The notes beneath the pieces were generated by a model. The model searched no databases, was not told the origin of the DNA, and saw nothing but the letters and a program-made list of their open reading frames with translations. Source: Thermaceae bacterium (GTDB taxonomy: Bacteria > Deinococcota > Deinococci > Deinococcales > Marinithermaceae). Taken from it: a stretch of 43,194 bases of DNA. Each line of letters opens with the position of its first letter. The stretch's first letter is position 1. The position numbers and the translations under genes were made by a program. Positions 22,061 through 32,685 of this stretch are shown here, one piece after another. Where the stretch lies: positions 1-43,194 of the forward strand of contig WFNN01000114.1 of the NCBI GenBank assembly GCA_015488545.1. The letters run 5' to 3'.

Positions 22061-23560
22061 GTGCGCCTTTCGGGGTTCTACCTCACCTTCGGCGAGGGGA
22101 TCGACGAGGGGGCGAACCGACGGGTCCACGCCCAGATGCGTGCGCTGCTCGCCGATCCCTTCCCTGGGGTCACCGACCTGATTCCCGGTTACGCCAACCT
22201 TTACGTGGAGTACGACGCCGAGAGGACCAGCGAGCGGGCGGTTCGGGCTTGGATTCGGGCCCATCCTCCGGTCGGGTCCGGCGAGGGGAAGCGGGTGGAG
22301 GTGCCGGTGGTTTACGACGGCCCCGACCTCGGCGAACTGGCCGATTGGGCCGGGATGGATCCGGAAGAAGTGGTTCGGCTGCACGCCGGACGGGGCTACC
22401 GGGTCTTCGCGGTGGGCTTCGTGCCCGGCTTTGCCTTCATGGCCGAGGTCGATCGGCGCATCGCCAAACCCCGCCGGCCGGAACCCCGCCGGGAAGTGCC
22501 TGCCCACAGCGTGGGGATCGCCGGACGCCAAACCGGGATTTACCCATTGAAAAGCCCGGGGGGATGGAACCTCATCGGCCGCACCCGGGTGCGGGTCTTC
22601 GACCCCCACCGCGACCGCCCTTTCCTGCTCGAACCGGGGGATCGGGTGCGGTTTTTGCCGGAGCCGGGTCCGGTGCCCGCACCCCCCGAACCCTTGGAAC
22701 TGCTACCCGAAGAGCCCGAGCGGCCGGTGCTTCGGGTCCTCACCCCCGGTCTACTCGACCTGGCGGTGGACGCGGGCCGTTTCCTGGCTGGGCGGTACGG
22801 GCTGGCCAGAAGCGGGCCCGCGGACCCCTACGCCGCAGGGGTGGCGAACCGCCTGGTCGGCAACCCCCCCGGGGCGGTGCTTTTGGAGTTCAACCAGCGG
22901 GGGCCCGAGCTCTTGGTGCTGGCCCCGGCGGTCTTCGCCTTCGCCGGGTTTGGCCTCGAGGTTCGAAAGAACGGGAGCCCGCTCCCTCCCTGGCGTTCGT
23001 TCTCCGCCGCTCCCGGGGACGTGCTCACCTTTCCTCCGGGAAAGCGGGGGGTGCGCGGCTACCTGGCGGTGGCCGGGGGGCTGGCCTTGCGGACCTTCTT
23101 CCAAAGCGCCTCGGTCGACCTAAGGGGAAGGATCGGTCGGCCCCTCCGCGAAGGGGACGTGTTAGGGCTCGCGGCCATTCGGGCGGTTCGCCCTGGCCGG
23201 TCCTTCGCGCCAACCTACGCCCCGGGGCACCGGGTCCTTCTCCGGATCCGGCCCGGTCCCCAGGCGGCCCCGGACGCCCTGGCCGCACTGACCGAGGGGG
23301 TCTTTGAGGTGACCGGGGCCGACCGGATGGGGGTACGCCTGGCGGGACCGGCGGTCCCCGGTGGCGAGGTCACCAGCGAAGCGGTTCCCATCGGGGCGGT
23401 GCAGGTGCCGCCCTCGGGCAAGCCGATCCTCCTGCTGGTGGATCGGGGCACCCTCGGTGGCTACGCGAAGCCCGCGCTGCTTAGCCCTGCCGATCTATCC
23501 CGGGCCGCGCAGCTCCGCCCGGGGGATCGGGTTCGCTTCGTGCTAGACTCGGCCTCATGA
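22061..23560 (+). CDS. KipI-KipA (PxpB-PxpC-like) fusion, 5-oxoprolinase subunit family
   Basis: 499 aa; N-half VPGFAFMAEVDRRIAKPRR..PAHSVGIAGRQTGIYPLKSPGGWNLIGRT (PxpB/KipI); C-half VLTPGLLDLAVDAGRFLAGRYGLARSGPADPYAAGVANRLVGNP..LEFNQRGP (PxpC/KipA). GTG start. Confidence 0.9.
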   Translation: MRLSGFYLTFGEGIDEGANRRVHAQMRALLADPFPGVTDLIPGYANLYVEYDAERTSERAVRAWIRAHPPVGSGEGKRVEVPVVYDGPDLGELADWAGMDPEEVVRLHAGRGYRVFAVGFVPGFAFMAEVDRRIAKPRRPEPRREVPAHSVGIAGRQTGIYPLKSPGGWNLIGRTRVRVFDPHRDRPFLLEPGDRVRFLPEPGPVPAPPEPLELLPEEPERPVLRVLTPGLLDLAVDAGRFLAGRYGLARSGPADPYAAGVANRLVGNPPGAVLLEFNQRGPELLVLAPAVFAFAGFGLEVRKNGSPLPPWRSFSAAPGDVLTFPPGKRGVRGYLAVAGGLALRTFFQSASVDLRGRIGRPLREGDVLGLAAIRAVRPGRSFAPTYAPGHRVLLRIRPGPQAAPDALAALTEGVFEVTGADRMGVRLAGPAVPGGEVTSEAVPIGAVQVPPSGKPILLLVDRGTLGGYAKPALLSPADLSRAAQLRPGDRVRFVLDSAS

Positions 23561-24339
23561 GGTTTGCGATCGTCGGGCTGGGGAAGATGGGGGCGAGCAT
23601 CCTCGAGGGCGTGCTCGCCGCCGAGCTCCTTTCCCCCGCGGAGATCGGGGTGCTCGACGCCACCCCCGAGCTCACCCGCCAGAAGGCCGACCGTTACGGG
23701 GTCCGCGCCCTGGCGATCGACCAGCTCGCCGAGGCCGAGCGGGTGCTGATTGCGGTCAAGCCCCAGGATTTTCCTGCCCTGGCGCCCCAAATCGCCCACG
23801 CCAACACCGGCTACCTCTCGATTATGGCGGGGGTGGCAACCCGGGTCCTGGCCGAGAAGCTGGGTAACCGCCGGGTGGTGCGGGCCATGCCCAACCTGGC
23901 CGCTACCATCAAGCGGAGCACCACCGTGCTGGCGGCCTTACCCGAGGCGCGCGAAGCCGGCGACCTGGCCTTTGCCGAGGCCCTATTCGCCACCGTGGGC
24001 ACGGTCTATTCCCTGCCCGAACGGCTCTTCGACGCCTTTACCGCGATGAGCGCGTCGGCGCCGGCCTACCTTGCGGTGGTCGCCGAGGCGCTGGCCGATG
24101 GCGGGGTCCGAATGGGTATCCCGCGGGCCCAGGCCCTGCGGTTTTCCGCCGAGGTGCTGGTGGCCACCGGCGAGCTGCTCTTTTCCAAGCACCCGGCCGA
24201 GCTGAAAGACGAGGTGGCGAGCCCCGGGGGCACTACCATCTACGGCCTTGCGGCGCTCGAGGCCCGCGCCTTCCGCGCGGCCTTGATCGAGGCGGTGGAG
24301 CGTGCAACCCGCCGGGGGGAGGAGCTGGGCCAGGGATGA
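23557..24339 (+). CDS. proC: Pyrroline-5-carboxylate reductase
   Basis: MRFAIVGLGKMGASILEGVL...AVKPQDFPAL..RVVRAMPNLAATI...MSASAPAYLAVVAEALADGGVRMGIPR...SPGGTTIYGLAALE. Confidence 0.94.
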   Translation: MRFAIVGLGKMGASILEGVLAAELLSPAEIGVLDATPELTRQKADRYGVRALAIDQLAEAERVLIAVKPQDFPALAPQIAHANTGYLSIMAGVATRVLAEKLGNRRVVRAMPNLAATIKRSTTVLAALPEAREAGDLAFAEALFATVGTVYSLPERLFDAFTAMSASAPAYLAVVAEALADGGVRMGIPRAQALRFSAEVLVATGELLFSKHPAELKDEVASPGGTTIYGLAALEARAFRAALIEAVERATRRGEELGQG

Positions 24340-24887
24340 GACGCCTTCTTGGGGCTTTCCTTCTCCTGGCGCTGGGGCTGGCCCAGAAGGGGTATTACCC
24401 CCACGCTCTAGGCATGCAGTGGGTCTACACCAGCGGCGAGGTGCAGGCCTTTACCGAGGTCCGCGAACTGGGCGGGGCCGAGGTCTGGATGCTAGAGCAC
24501 CGGTACCAAGACGGGGCCACCATGACCGAGGCGCTGGCCTTCGACGACCAAGGGGTTTGGGTGTTCGCGGTGATCTCCGGCGGGGAGACGCTGGCCTACG
24601 ACCCCCCGCTCAAGCTCTACCCGGCGCCGCCCCTCAAAGTGGGAATGCGCTGGTCGGCGGTCACCCGGCTTCGGGGCCAGACCCTAAAGGTCGTGGCCGA
24701 GGTGCTGGGGCTTTCCGGGGTGGTGGTTCCGGCCGGTCGATTCAACGCCTTCAAGATTCGTTCGCGCCTCACCGCCACCGACGGTTCCGAGAGCGTGGTG
24801 GACCTCTATTTCGTCCCCGGGGTGGGGGTGGTGCGGTACGCCACCGCCGACGGGGGGGTTATCGATCTCGTGAAATTTTCGCGCTAG
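24336..24887 (+). CDS. Secreted protein of unknown function
   Basis: 183 aa; signal peptide MRRLLGAFLLLALGLAQKG; no family recognised. Confidence 0.7.
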   Translation: MRRLLGAFLLLALGLAQKGYYPHALGMQWVYTSGEVQAFTEVRELGGAEVWMLEHRYQDGATMTEALAFDDQGVWVFAVISGGETLAYDPPLKLYPAPPLKVGMRWSAVTRLRGQTLKVVAEVLGLSGVVVPAGRFNAFKIRSRLTATDGSESVVDLYFVPGVGVVRYATADGGVIDLVKFSR

Positions 24888-25506
24888 CCGCGTAGCGGAG
24901 GACCTCGAGGTACATCCGGAGCCGGTGCCAAAACCCCGACCAGAGCCCGCGCTTTTCCTCCTTCATTACCTGGGAGAGGCCGAAAAGGGGGAGGTAAACG
25001 ACCCGCCACCCCCGCTCCTTTGCGGTTCGGGTTAGGAGGAGCTCGACGTCGTAACGGGCCCGCTCCAGGCCGGGTACGCTGGCCAGCAACTGGGTGGGGA
25101 GGGCCCGCTGGCCCGAGAGCTGCGGGGTCAGGCGGTTGCCTAGGTCGGTGAGAAGTCGGCCGCCCCGGAAGACCCCCACCGCCATGTCCGCTTGCCCCGA
25201 GGCCACCGGGGCCAGAAGAGCCTGGAGGTGATCGGGGGTGAGCCCCACCAGGTCGGCGTCTAAAAGGATCACGTACGGGGTGCGGACCCGCTCCAGTCCG
25301 GCCGCGTAGGCGGCCCCTTTGCCGCGGTTACGGGGAAGGCGAACAACCTGGGCACCGGCCCGGGCGGCGGCCTCGCCGGTGCCGTCCCCGGAGCCGTCGT
25401 CGGCCACCACCACCGGGAACCCGGCCTGCCGGGCGGTGGCCACCACGCTGCCCACCGTGCGGGCCTCGTTGTAAGCGGGGATCAGCACCGTGGCCGTCGG
25501 CGTCAA
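24859..25506 (-). CDS. Family 2 glycosyltransferase
   Basis: TVLIPAYNEARTVGSVVATARQAGFPVVVADDGSGDGTGEAAARAGAQVVRLPRNRGKGAAYAAGLERVRTPYVILLDADL. Confidence 0.92.
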   Translation of the reverse strand: MTPTATVLIPAYNEARTVGSVVATARQAGFPVVVADDGSGDGTGEAAARAGAQVVRLPRNRGKGAAYAAGLERVRTPYVILLDADLVGLTPDHLQALLAPVASGQADMAVGVFRGGRLLTDLGNRLTPQLSGQRALPTQLLASVPGLERARYDVELLLTRTAKERGWRVVYLPLFGLSQVMKEEKRGLWSGFWHRLRMYLEVLRYAASAKISRDR

Positions 25507-26537
25507 GGGCCACCCCCGAAGAGGCGGGCGAGGTCCCGGAAGGTGATCAGCACCAGCAATAGAAAGACGAAGGCCAGCCCGATCAGGTTGATCAGAGCTT
25601 CCCTTTCCGGGGTGAGCCGGCGCCCGAAAACGCGTCCGAGCAGCAACAGTAGGAGACGACCGCCGTCAAGCCCCGGGATGGGCAGCAGGTTAAAGACCGC
25701 AAGCGAGAGGTTGATGGTGGCCGCAAGCTGCGCCAGGGCCACTGCCCCCTGCCGGGCGGCCTCACCGGTGAGGGCCACGATCCCCACCGGGCCGACCAGA
25801 TCGCTTGGGGGTCGGCCGGTAAGCACCCCGGCGATACCCACCACAAAGCTCTTGGTCATCATCGGCAGAAGGCGGACCGAAAAGCCCACCGCGTACGCGA
25901 AGGCGGCGGGGTAGGGAAGCTTTCGGTAGACGACCCTGGGCCCGTAGCGAACCCCGATCTGCCCCTCTTCCGGCCGCCATACAAGTTCGACCGTCCGCCG
26001 CTGGTTTTTCCGGATCACGGTGAGCAGGTGCCGCCCGGGTCGGGATTTGATCTCGGCCAGGTCGGTGTAGCGGACCAGCGGGTGCCCGTCGATCGCCACC
26101 ACCCGGTCCCCGGGCCTGAGGCCGATGCGCTCGGCCAGGCTTCCCGGTAGCACCTCCAGGATAACCGCCTGGTGGACGTCGGGCTCGGGCACGCCCTGGG
26201 TGCTGAAGACGTACCCCATGAGTCCCCAGGCCAGCAGAAGGTTCATCAGGACGCCACCGAGGAGAACGGCGGTCTTGCCCAGCGTCGAAAGACGGGCATA
26301 ACCCCGGGGTTTGCTGCCCGGTTCGTCGCCCATGCCTTCGATCAGGGCGAAACCGCCCAGGGGGATGGCGGCCAGCCGCCACTCGGTGCCGCCGCCCCGC
26401 AATCGAAGGAGGGGGGGGCCGAAGCCGATGGAGAAAACCGGTACTGCCACACCCTGCAGCCGGGCCGCCAGGTAGTGGCCGAATTCGTGGACCGAGATCG
26501 AGACGCCGATGATGACGATGAACCAGAAAAGGCTCAT
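25503..26537 (-). CDS. rseP: RseP-like M50 site-2 protease
   Basis: Start [30 protein letters not shown] (HEFGH), PDZ-like [37 protein letters not shown]. Confidence 0.92.
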   Translation of the reverse strand: MSLFWFIVIIGVSISVHEFGHYLAARLQGVAVPVFSIGFGPPLLRLRGGGTEWRLAAIPLGGFALIEGMGDEPGSKPRGYARLSTLGKTAVLLGGVLMNLLLAWGLMGYVFSTQGVPEPDVHQAVILEVLPGSLAERIGLRPGDRVVAIDGHPLVRYTDLAEIKSRPGRHLLTVIRKNQRRTVELVWRPEEGQIGVRYGPRVVYRKLPYPAAFAYAVGFSVRLLPMMTKSFVVGIAGVLTGRPPSDLVGPVGIVALTGEAARQGAVALAQLAATINLSLAVFNLLPIPGLDGGRLLLLLLGRVFGRRLTPEREALINLIGLAFVFLLLVLITFRDLARLFGGGP

Positions 26538-27637
26538 AGGAGCTCCTCGCTGCGCCGGCGGGCCCAGGCGTCGGTGGCGTAGAGCGAATCCCAATCGAGC
26601 GGGCCCGCCGGTGCCTCCTCGACGATCCGTTCGATCAACCAGGGGATCCGGTTGAAGGGAAGCCTGCCGCGCAGAAACGCCGCCACCGCCACCTCGTCGG
26701 CGGCGTTGGCCGCGACCTGGGCCAGGGGCCCTTTTTCGCCGGCACGGTAGGCCACCGCCAGAGCGGGAAACCGCCCGGTGTCGGGAGGGAATAGCTCCAG
26801 GTGTTCGGGTATCGGGGCCGATGCCAGGGGGCTGGCCCGCCGGTTGGGGTAGGTGAGGGCGTACTGGATGAAAAGTCGCATGTCGGTTGGGCCAAGCTGG
26901 GCCTTTAGGCTGCCGTCCCGAAAGCGAACCAGGCCGTGGATGTAGGCCTGGGGGTGTACCAGGACCCGGATCCTTTCCAGGGGGATTCGGAAGAACTCCT
27001 TGGCCTCGAGGACCTCGAGTCCTTTGTTAAAAAGCGTTGCGGAGTCGATGGTAACCTTTTCCCCCATCTTCCAGCGGGGGTGCTTGAGCGCCATCTCCGG
27101 GGTTACCTGCGAGAGGTCCTCGGGTTCCCGCAGGAAGGGTCCCCCGGAAGCGGTTAGGTAGAGCTCGGCCACCTCGCCGGTCCGTTCCCCGGCCAGGGCT
27201 TGGAAAAGCGCCGAGTGCTCGGAGTCCACCGGCAGGAGCTCGGCTCCGCTCTTTTCCGCCGCGGCCCAGATCAAGGGTCCGGCGGCCACCATCGCCTCCT
27301 TATTGGCCAGGGCCACCCGTTTGCCCGAGGCCACAGCCGCCCGCACCGGTGCCAGTCCGGCCAGCCCGGGGATTGCCGCCACCGCCGCCTCGGCAGGCCA
27401 AGCGGCCACCTCGGAGGGGTCCGGCACGAAACGCACTTTGGGGAAGGCGGACCTGAGGCTCTCGGCAACCCTGGGGTGGGCGTAAACCACCTCCGGGCCA
27501 AAGGCCGCGATCTGCTCCCGCAAGCGTTCGGCGTTTTGTCCTGCGGCCAGCCCGACCACCCGAAGGCCGAGCCGTCGGGCCACGTCCAGCGTCTGGCGGC
27601 CGATCGAGCCGGTAGAACCCAAAACCACCAGTCTCAT
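26534..27637 (-). CDS. dxr: 1-deoxy-D-xylulose-5-phosphate reductoisomerase
   Basis: Start [22 protein letters not shown] at 27637; [54 protein letters not shown]. Confidence 0.94.
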   Translation of the reverse strand: MRLVVLGSTGSIGRQTLDVARRLGLRVVGLAAGQNAERLREQIAAFGPEVVYAHPRVAESLRSAFPKVRFVPDPSEVAAWPAEAAVAAIPGLAGLAPVRAAVASGKRVALANKEAMVAAGPLIWAAAEKSGAELLPVDSEHSALFQALAGERTGEVAELYLTASGGPFLREPEDLSQVTPEMALKHPRWKMGEKVTIDSATLFNKGLEVLEAKEFFRIPLERIRVLVHPQAYIHGLVRFRDGSLKAQLGPTDMRLFIQYALTYPNRRASPLASAPIPEHLELFPPDTGRFPALAVAYRAGEKGPLAQVAANAADEVAVAAFLRGRLPFNRIPWLIERIVEEAPAGPLDWDSLYATDAWARRRSEELL

Positions 27638-28506
27638 GTGAAGAGCACCATCAGGTAGTAGGTCAGGGGAACGGTAAAGATCACGCTGTCCAAGCGGTCG
27701 AGGACCCCGCCGTGACCGGGGAAGATGTTCCCCGAGTCCTTGACCCCACAATAACGCTTGATCATCGACTCGGTAAGGTCCCCGAGCTGGGCCGCCACCG
27801 AGATCAGCAGGCTCACCGCGGCAAGCTCCACCCAGCCAAAGGGAAAAGCGCTGCGGACCAGGGCGGTGTAAATGAACAAGGCGACGAAGGAGGCCACGAT
27901 GCCGCCCAGCGTACCCTCCAGCGTTTTCCCGGGGCTGATTTTGGGGGCGATTTTGCGCCGGCCCCAGCGCGTACCGACGAAGAACGCCCCGATGTCGGTG
28001 GCAAAGGTGGCGATAAGCGGGAGGGTTAGGGTCCAGACCCCGGCGTGGCCGTTGGGGGCGTAGCGAAGGAGGAGGGCGTACCCGAGCGCCCACGGCAGGT
28101 AGAGGAAGGCAAACGCGGTGTGCACCATTCGGGGGATGTTGGCCCCCTTGAACAGTTCGTAGACCAGCACGAAGAGCAGCATCACCCCGAGGGTGATCTC
28201 CCGCCAGGGCACGCCGGTGTAGTGGCCGACGTTTTCCAGACGGGGGATACTGGCGGCGAGCATCAAGATTCCGCCGACCCGGAGCACCCCAAGGTTTAAA
28301 CGCACCCCACGCCGGGCGAACATGCGGTCGAGCTCGCCGGCGCCCACCCAGACCAGCCAGGCCAGGAAGGGGCCGAGCAGCGGAAGGCCGACCGCGATGA
28401 CCACGATCAGCCCAGCCAGGCCCACCAGGGCGGTCTTAACCCTAGCGCTGAGGGATTCCCCCGAAACGCCGTTCCCGGTGCTTGTAGGCTCGGATGGCGG
28501 TAGCAA
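27634..28506 (-). CDS. cdsA: Phosphatidate cytidylyltransferase
   Basis: Polytopic protein; [72 protein letters not shown]. Start uncertain (GTG about 28467 possible). Confidence 0.93.
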   Translation of the reverse strand: MLPPSEPTSTGNGVSGESLSARVKTALVGLAGLIVVIAVGLPLLGPFLAWLVWVGAGELDRMFARRGVRLNLGVLRVGGILMLAASIPRLENVGHYTGVPWREITLGVMLLFVLVYELFKGANIPRMVHTAFAFLYLPWALGYALLLRYAPNGHAGVWTLTLPLIATFATDIGAFFVGTRWGRRKIAPKISPGKTLEGTLGGIVASFVALFIYTALVRSAFPFGWVELAAVSLLISVAAQLGDLTESMIKRYCGVKDSGNIFPGHGGVLDRLDSVIFTVPLTYYLMVLFT

Positions 28507-29134
28507 AGTCCTCCTCGTTAAAGTCGGGCCAGTACTTATCGGTGACCCAGAGTTCGGCGTAGGCGGCCTGCCAGATCAGGAAGTTCGATACCCTGAGCTC
28601 CCCGCTGGTGCGGATGATAAGGTCGGGGTCGGGCATTTCGGGGAGGTAGAAGCCTTTGCGGAGGTTTTCCTCGCTGGGGGCGAGACCGGCGGCCACCAAG
28701 CGTTCCACCGCCCGCAGGATCTCCCGCCGGCCGCCGTAGTTGAGCGCCGCCACCAGGTGGAGACGGTCCCCGCTGGCCGAGGCGGTCTCGGCGTAGTCGA
28801 TGGCCGCCAGGAGCCCCTGGGGCAACCCGCTGCGTTCGCCGATCACGTGGATCCGCACCCCTTCCGCAACCAGTTCGGGGGTTTCCTCCCACAGGACTTC
28901 CTCAAAAAGGCGGAAGAGGAGCCGAACCTCGTCCTCGGGGCGGCGCCAGTTCTCGGTGGAAAAGGCGAAGAGGGAAAGCCAGGGCACGCCTTCCTGGATC
29001 GCAGCCCGTACCGTGCGGCGGATCGCCTCCCGGCCGGCCGCGTGCCCCGCCCCCCGGGGAAGGCCGCGCGCCTTGGCCCAGCGACCGTTCCCGTCCATGA
29101 TGACGGCGACGTGGCGGGGGTCGGGCATCTTCAC
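28442..29134 (-). CDS. uppS: Isoprenyl (undecaprenyl) diphosphate synthase
   Basis: PDPRHVAVIMDGNGRWAKARGLPRGAGHAAG...FSTENWRRPEDEV...DLIIRTSGELRVSNFLIWQAAYAELWVTDKYWPDF. Confidence 0.95.
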   Translation of the reverse strand: MKMPDPRHVAVIMDGNGRWAKARGLPRGAGHAAGREAIRRTVRAAIQEGVPWLSLFAFSTENWRRPEDEVRLLFRLFEEVLWEETPELVAEGVRIHVIGERSGLPQGLLAAIDYAETASASGDRLHLVAALNYGGRREILRAVERLVAAGLAPSEENLRKGFYLPEMPDPDLIIRTSGELRVSNFLIWQAAYAELWVTDKYWPDFNEEDFATAIRAYKHRERRFGGIPQR

Positions 29135-29688
29135 TCGCTTAGGATCTCGGCTTCCTTCTTGGCCAGGATCTCGTTGACCTTTTGAATGTACTCATCGGTA
29201 AGGCCTTGGATCTCGTTTTCCGCCCGCCGTTCGTCGTCCTCGGGAAGGTGCTCTTCCTTCGCCCGCTTGCGCAGTTTCTCCAGCGTGTGCCGGCGAACGT
29301 TCCGGATTGCGACACGCGCCTCCTCGGCCAGCTGATGGGCGGTCTTGACCAGGGCCTTTCGGCGTTCCTCGGTGAGCGGCGGGATATTGATGTACAGGGC
29401 GTCGCCCTTGTTGGCGGGGTTAAGCCCCAGGTCGGCCTCGCGGATCGCCTTCTCGATGGCCGAAAGGGCGTTTTGGTCCCAGGGCTGGACCACCAGCGTG
29501 CGGGCGTCGGGGGCGGTGATCGACGCCAGCTGGTTGAGGGGCATTTCGCTACCGTAGTAGTCGACCCGGACGTGGGCCAGGAGCTCGGGGTTTGCCCGGC
29601 CGGTGCGTAGCCCGGCGAGATGTTCCCGGAAGACCTCCACTGCCTTTTCCATGTGGTCGCGGGCTTCCTGTTTCAGCTCCTTCGTCAT
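29131..29688 (-). CDS. frr: Ribosome recycling factor
   Basis: MEKAVEVFREHLAGLRTGRANPELLAHVRVDYYGSEMPLNQLASITAPDARTLVVQPWD. Confidence 0.95.
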   Translation of the reverse strand: MTKELKQEARDHMEKAVEVFREHLAGLRTGRANPELLAHVRVDYYGSEMPLNQLASITAPDARTLVVQPWDQNALSAIEKAIREADLGLNPANKGDALYINIPPLTEERRKALVKTAHQLAEEARVAIRNVRRHTLEKLRKRAKEEHLPEDDERRAENEIQGLTDEYIQKVNEILAKKEAEILSE

Positions 29689-29702
29689 TCCGAGACCCCC
29701 TT

Positions 29703-30452
<750 letters not shown>

Positions 30453-30455
<3 letters not shown>

Positions 30456-31046
30456 CTCGCCGCCCAGCTCGAAGCGGCAGAACCTTCGCACCTGGATGTT
30501 CTCGCCGATCTTGGCGATTGCTTGCTGGATCAGCTCGCCCACCGTGATCTTATCGTCTTTGACGAAGGGCTGCTCTAGGAGGACCACCTCCTGGACGTAC
30601 TTCTTCAGGCGGCCCTCGGCGATCTTGTCGGCGATCTGCTCGGGCTTGCCCTCGTTGATGGCGGCGGCGCGGTAGATTTCCCGTTCCCGCTCGAGCTCTT
30701 CGGCGGGGATCTCCTCTTTGCTCACGTATCGGGGCGCGGCCATGGCGATGTGCATGGCGATGTCCTTGGCGAGCTTCTGGAACTCCTCGTTGCGGGCCAC
30801 GAAGTCGGTTTCGCAGTTGATTTCCAGCAGTACCCCGAGCCGCTGGTTGTGGTGGATGTACGAGGTGATGAGCCCTTCCTTGGCTTCCCGGCCCGCCTTT
30901 TTGGCGGCCTTCATGGCCCCTCGCTCGCGGAGAAGCTGCACCGCCTTTTCCTCGTCCCAGCCGGCGTCCTCGAGGGCCTTCTTAACGTCCATCATGCCCG
31001 CGCCGGTGGCGCTCCTAAGTTTCTTGATCAGTTCAATCTGGCTCAT
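30453..31046 (-). CDS. tsf: Elongation factor Ts
   Basis: [59 protein letters not shown]...[15 protein letters not shown]. Confidence 0.96.
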
Positions 31047-31777
31047 GCTTCGGTCTCCCCCTCGTCCTGGGCTTCCTCGGAGGCGGTCTCGCCCCCGCCC
31101 TTGGCTTCCACGATGGCGTCGGTGAACCGCCCGGTGATCAGTTGGATTGAGCGGATGGCGTCGTCGTTGCCTGGAATGATGTGATCGATCATGTCGGGGT
31201 CGGCGTCGGTGTCGGCGTAGGCGATTACCGGGATCCCCAGCTTGTTGGCTTCCCGAACCGCGATCTCCTCCTTGACCGGGTCCACCACGTAGAGGGCGTC
31301 GGGAAGCCTTTTAAGCTTGCGGAACCCGCCGAGGTACTTCTGCAGCCGCTCGAGTTCGCGCTTAAGCCGGACTTGCTCCTTCTTCGGCCGCTCACCGATT
31401 TCCTCGGACGCGAAGAGGGCCTCGAGTTCCTCTAGCCGGTTTACCCGCGAGGCGATGGTCTTGAAGTTGGTGAGCATCCCGCCGAGCCAGCGCTGGTTGA
31501 CGTAGGGGAAACCCGCCCGATCGGCCTCGATCTGGATGATTTCCTGGGCCTGCTTCTTGGTGCCCACGTACAGAATGACCCCACCCCGGGCGGCGAGGTC
31601 GGCGGCGAACTCGCAGGCTTGCTGCATGAGCGGCAGGGTCTTTTGCAGGTCGATGATGAAGATACCCCCCCGCTCGGCGTAGATGTAGCGCTTCATCTTG
31701 GGGTTCCACCGCTTGGTTTCGTGACCGAAGTGAACCCCAGCCTCTAGAAGTTCCTTGATGCTGATGTTACAGGCCAT
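31043..31777 (-). CDS. rpsB: Ribosomal protein S2
   Basis: Start [47 protein letters not shown] at 31777; the 32113 start over-extends across tRNA-Ala. Confidence 0.96.
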   Translation of the reverse strand: MACNISIKELLEAGVHFGHETKRWNPKMKRYIYAERGGIFIIDLQKTLPLMQQACEFAADLAARGGVILYVGTKKQAQEIIQIEADRAGFPYVNQRWLGGMLTNFKTIASRVNRLEELEALFASEEIGERPKKEQVRLKRELERLQKYLGGFRKLKRLPDALYVVDPVKEEIAVREANKLGIPVIAYADTDADPDMIDHIIPGNDDAIRSIQLITGRFTDAIVEAKGGGETASEEAQDEGETEA

Positions 31778-31886
31778 TCTTTTCCCTCTTCCGGGGGGCG
31801 TTGAGGTAGGCGTTCGCCTGGGCGCTTTCGGCCGTTTCCGGGGGACACCCCCCTGCCCCCGGGGCCTAGCGGCGCACCAAGGGGCG

Positions 31887-31915
31887 ATTATAGCACCGGA
31901 CGGGCCTGGCGTCGA
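31887..31915 (-). promoter_or_regulatory. Core promoter of rpsB operon
   Basis: Minus strand TCGACG-N17-TATAAT (-10 at 31892-31887). Confidence 0.7.
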
Positions 31916-31922
31916 TCGCGGT

Positions 31923-31951
31923 TTGACCGCCCCCGGGCCCTCGCCTAGAAT
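31923..31951 (+). promoter_or_regulatory. Core promoter of tRNA-Ala
   Basis: TTGACC-N17-TAGAAT ending 12 nt before the mature tRNA 5' end. Confidence 0.8.
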
Positions 31952-31963
31952 GCCCCTGGGTGC

Positions 31964-32038
31964 GGGGCCGTAGCTCAGCGGGAGAGCACCCGCCTTGCAA
32001 GCGGGAGGTCGGGGGTTCGAATCCCCCCGGCTCCACCA
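31964..32038 (+). tRNA. tRNA-Ala (anticodon UGC), CCA encoded
   Basis: GGGGCCGTAGCTCAGCGGGAGAGCACCCGCCTTGCAAGCGGGAGGTCGGGGGTTCGAATCCCCCCGGCTCCACCA. Confidence 0.98.
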
Positions 32039-32071
32039 GAAATTGCCGGCCGCTGGCGGCCGGCAATTTCT
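32038..32071. terminator. Putative bidirectional terminator between tRNA-Ala and the convergent gene
   Basis: AGAAATTGCCGGCCG-CTGG-CGGCCGGCAATTTCT; perfect 15-bp stem with A/T-rich outer ends on both strands. Confidence 0.8.
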
Positions 32072-32582
32072 ACCACGGCAGCCCCTCGGCGCGGTAGCGC
32101 AAAAACCCCCCACAGGCCCCTTCGCCGAAGCGAAGGGTGACCCTTACCCCTTTCAAGGGACCGCGGTATTCCAGGTTTAACCAGAGGGTAGCGGTCCCCG
32201 GGTCCCAGTAGGCGTTCCAATCTGGCTTGGGGCGTTCCTGGCAGCGGGCCCCTGATCCGGGGTCTAGGCAGATTTCGATGAGCCCGATGCGAACCTGGGG
32301 AAACGGTCGGGGCTTTTTAAGCCGTTCGGGGATCATCCGGCCGTAGCGGAAGACGTACCGTAGACCCAGCCGCCAGCTTGGCCGGCGGTAGGGAAGGGCG
32401 AGGCGAAGCAGGGTTCCCTTGCGGAACGCTTTCAGGGGGAGGTTTCCCGAGCCAAAAGGATAGACCCCGTCGGTGCAGTAGAGGACGCCGGCGGCGTCGC
32501 CCGGGTCGAGCAGGGCGTCGAGGTTGACGGGCGCGGCGATCGCCAGGGTGAGCACGAGGGCGATGACCGGGAGCCGGTGCAT
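32070..32582 (-). CDS. Secreted protein of unknown function
   Basis: Start [25 protein letters not shown] at 32582; signal peptide; Cys-containing mature region; family not recognised. Confidence 0.65.
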   Translation of the reverse strand: MHRLPVIALVLTLAIAAPVNLDALLDPGDAAGVLYCTDGVYPFGSGNLPLKAFRKGTLLRLALPYRRPSWRLGLRYVFRYGRMIPERLKKPRPFPQVRIGLIEICLDPGSGARCQERPKPDWNAYWDPGTATLWLNLEYRGPLKGVRVTLRFGEGACGGFLRYRAEGLPW

Positions 32583-32587
32583 GCCCC

Positions 32588-32616
32588 TTGAGCATAAGGG
32601 ATCGGGGCGGTAGCGT
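32588..32616 (+). promoter_or_regulatory. Candidate promoter of trpBA leader
   Basis: TTGAGC-N17-TAGCGT, followed by 6 nt and an ATG (32623). Confidence 0.55.
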
Positions 32617-32622
32617 AGGGGC

Positions 32623-32685
32623 ATGCGAGGACGGCCCCGGGTGCGCACCCCGCGCAGGTACAAGTGGGCCTTTCACCACGGCTAG
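32623..32685 (+). CDS. Candidate 20-aa leader peptide MRGRPRVRTPRRYKWAFHHG upstream of trpB
   Basis: Small ORF 6 nt downstream of a TANNNT -10 with a spaced -35; one Trp codon (32665-32667) near the stop; no other ORF accounts for the 32583-32745 gap. Confidence 0.4.
   Translation: MRGRPRVRTPRRYKWAFHHG

Noticed and set aside
27638-28093. N-terminal extension of the dxr ORF
   Set aside because: Overlaps cdsA; Dxr begins at [15 protein letters not shown].
31195-31230. GTCGGxGTCGGx short tandem repeat
   Set aside because: Lies within rpsB and is explained by the conserved Asp/Ala-rich [13 protein letters not shown] segment of S2.
31778-32113. N-terminal extension of the rpsB ORF
   Set aside because: Runs through tRNA-Ala and the divergent promoters; S2 begins [11 protein letters not shown].
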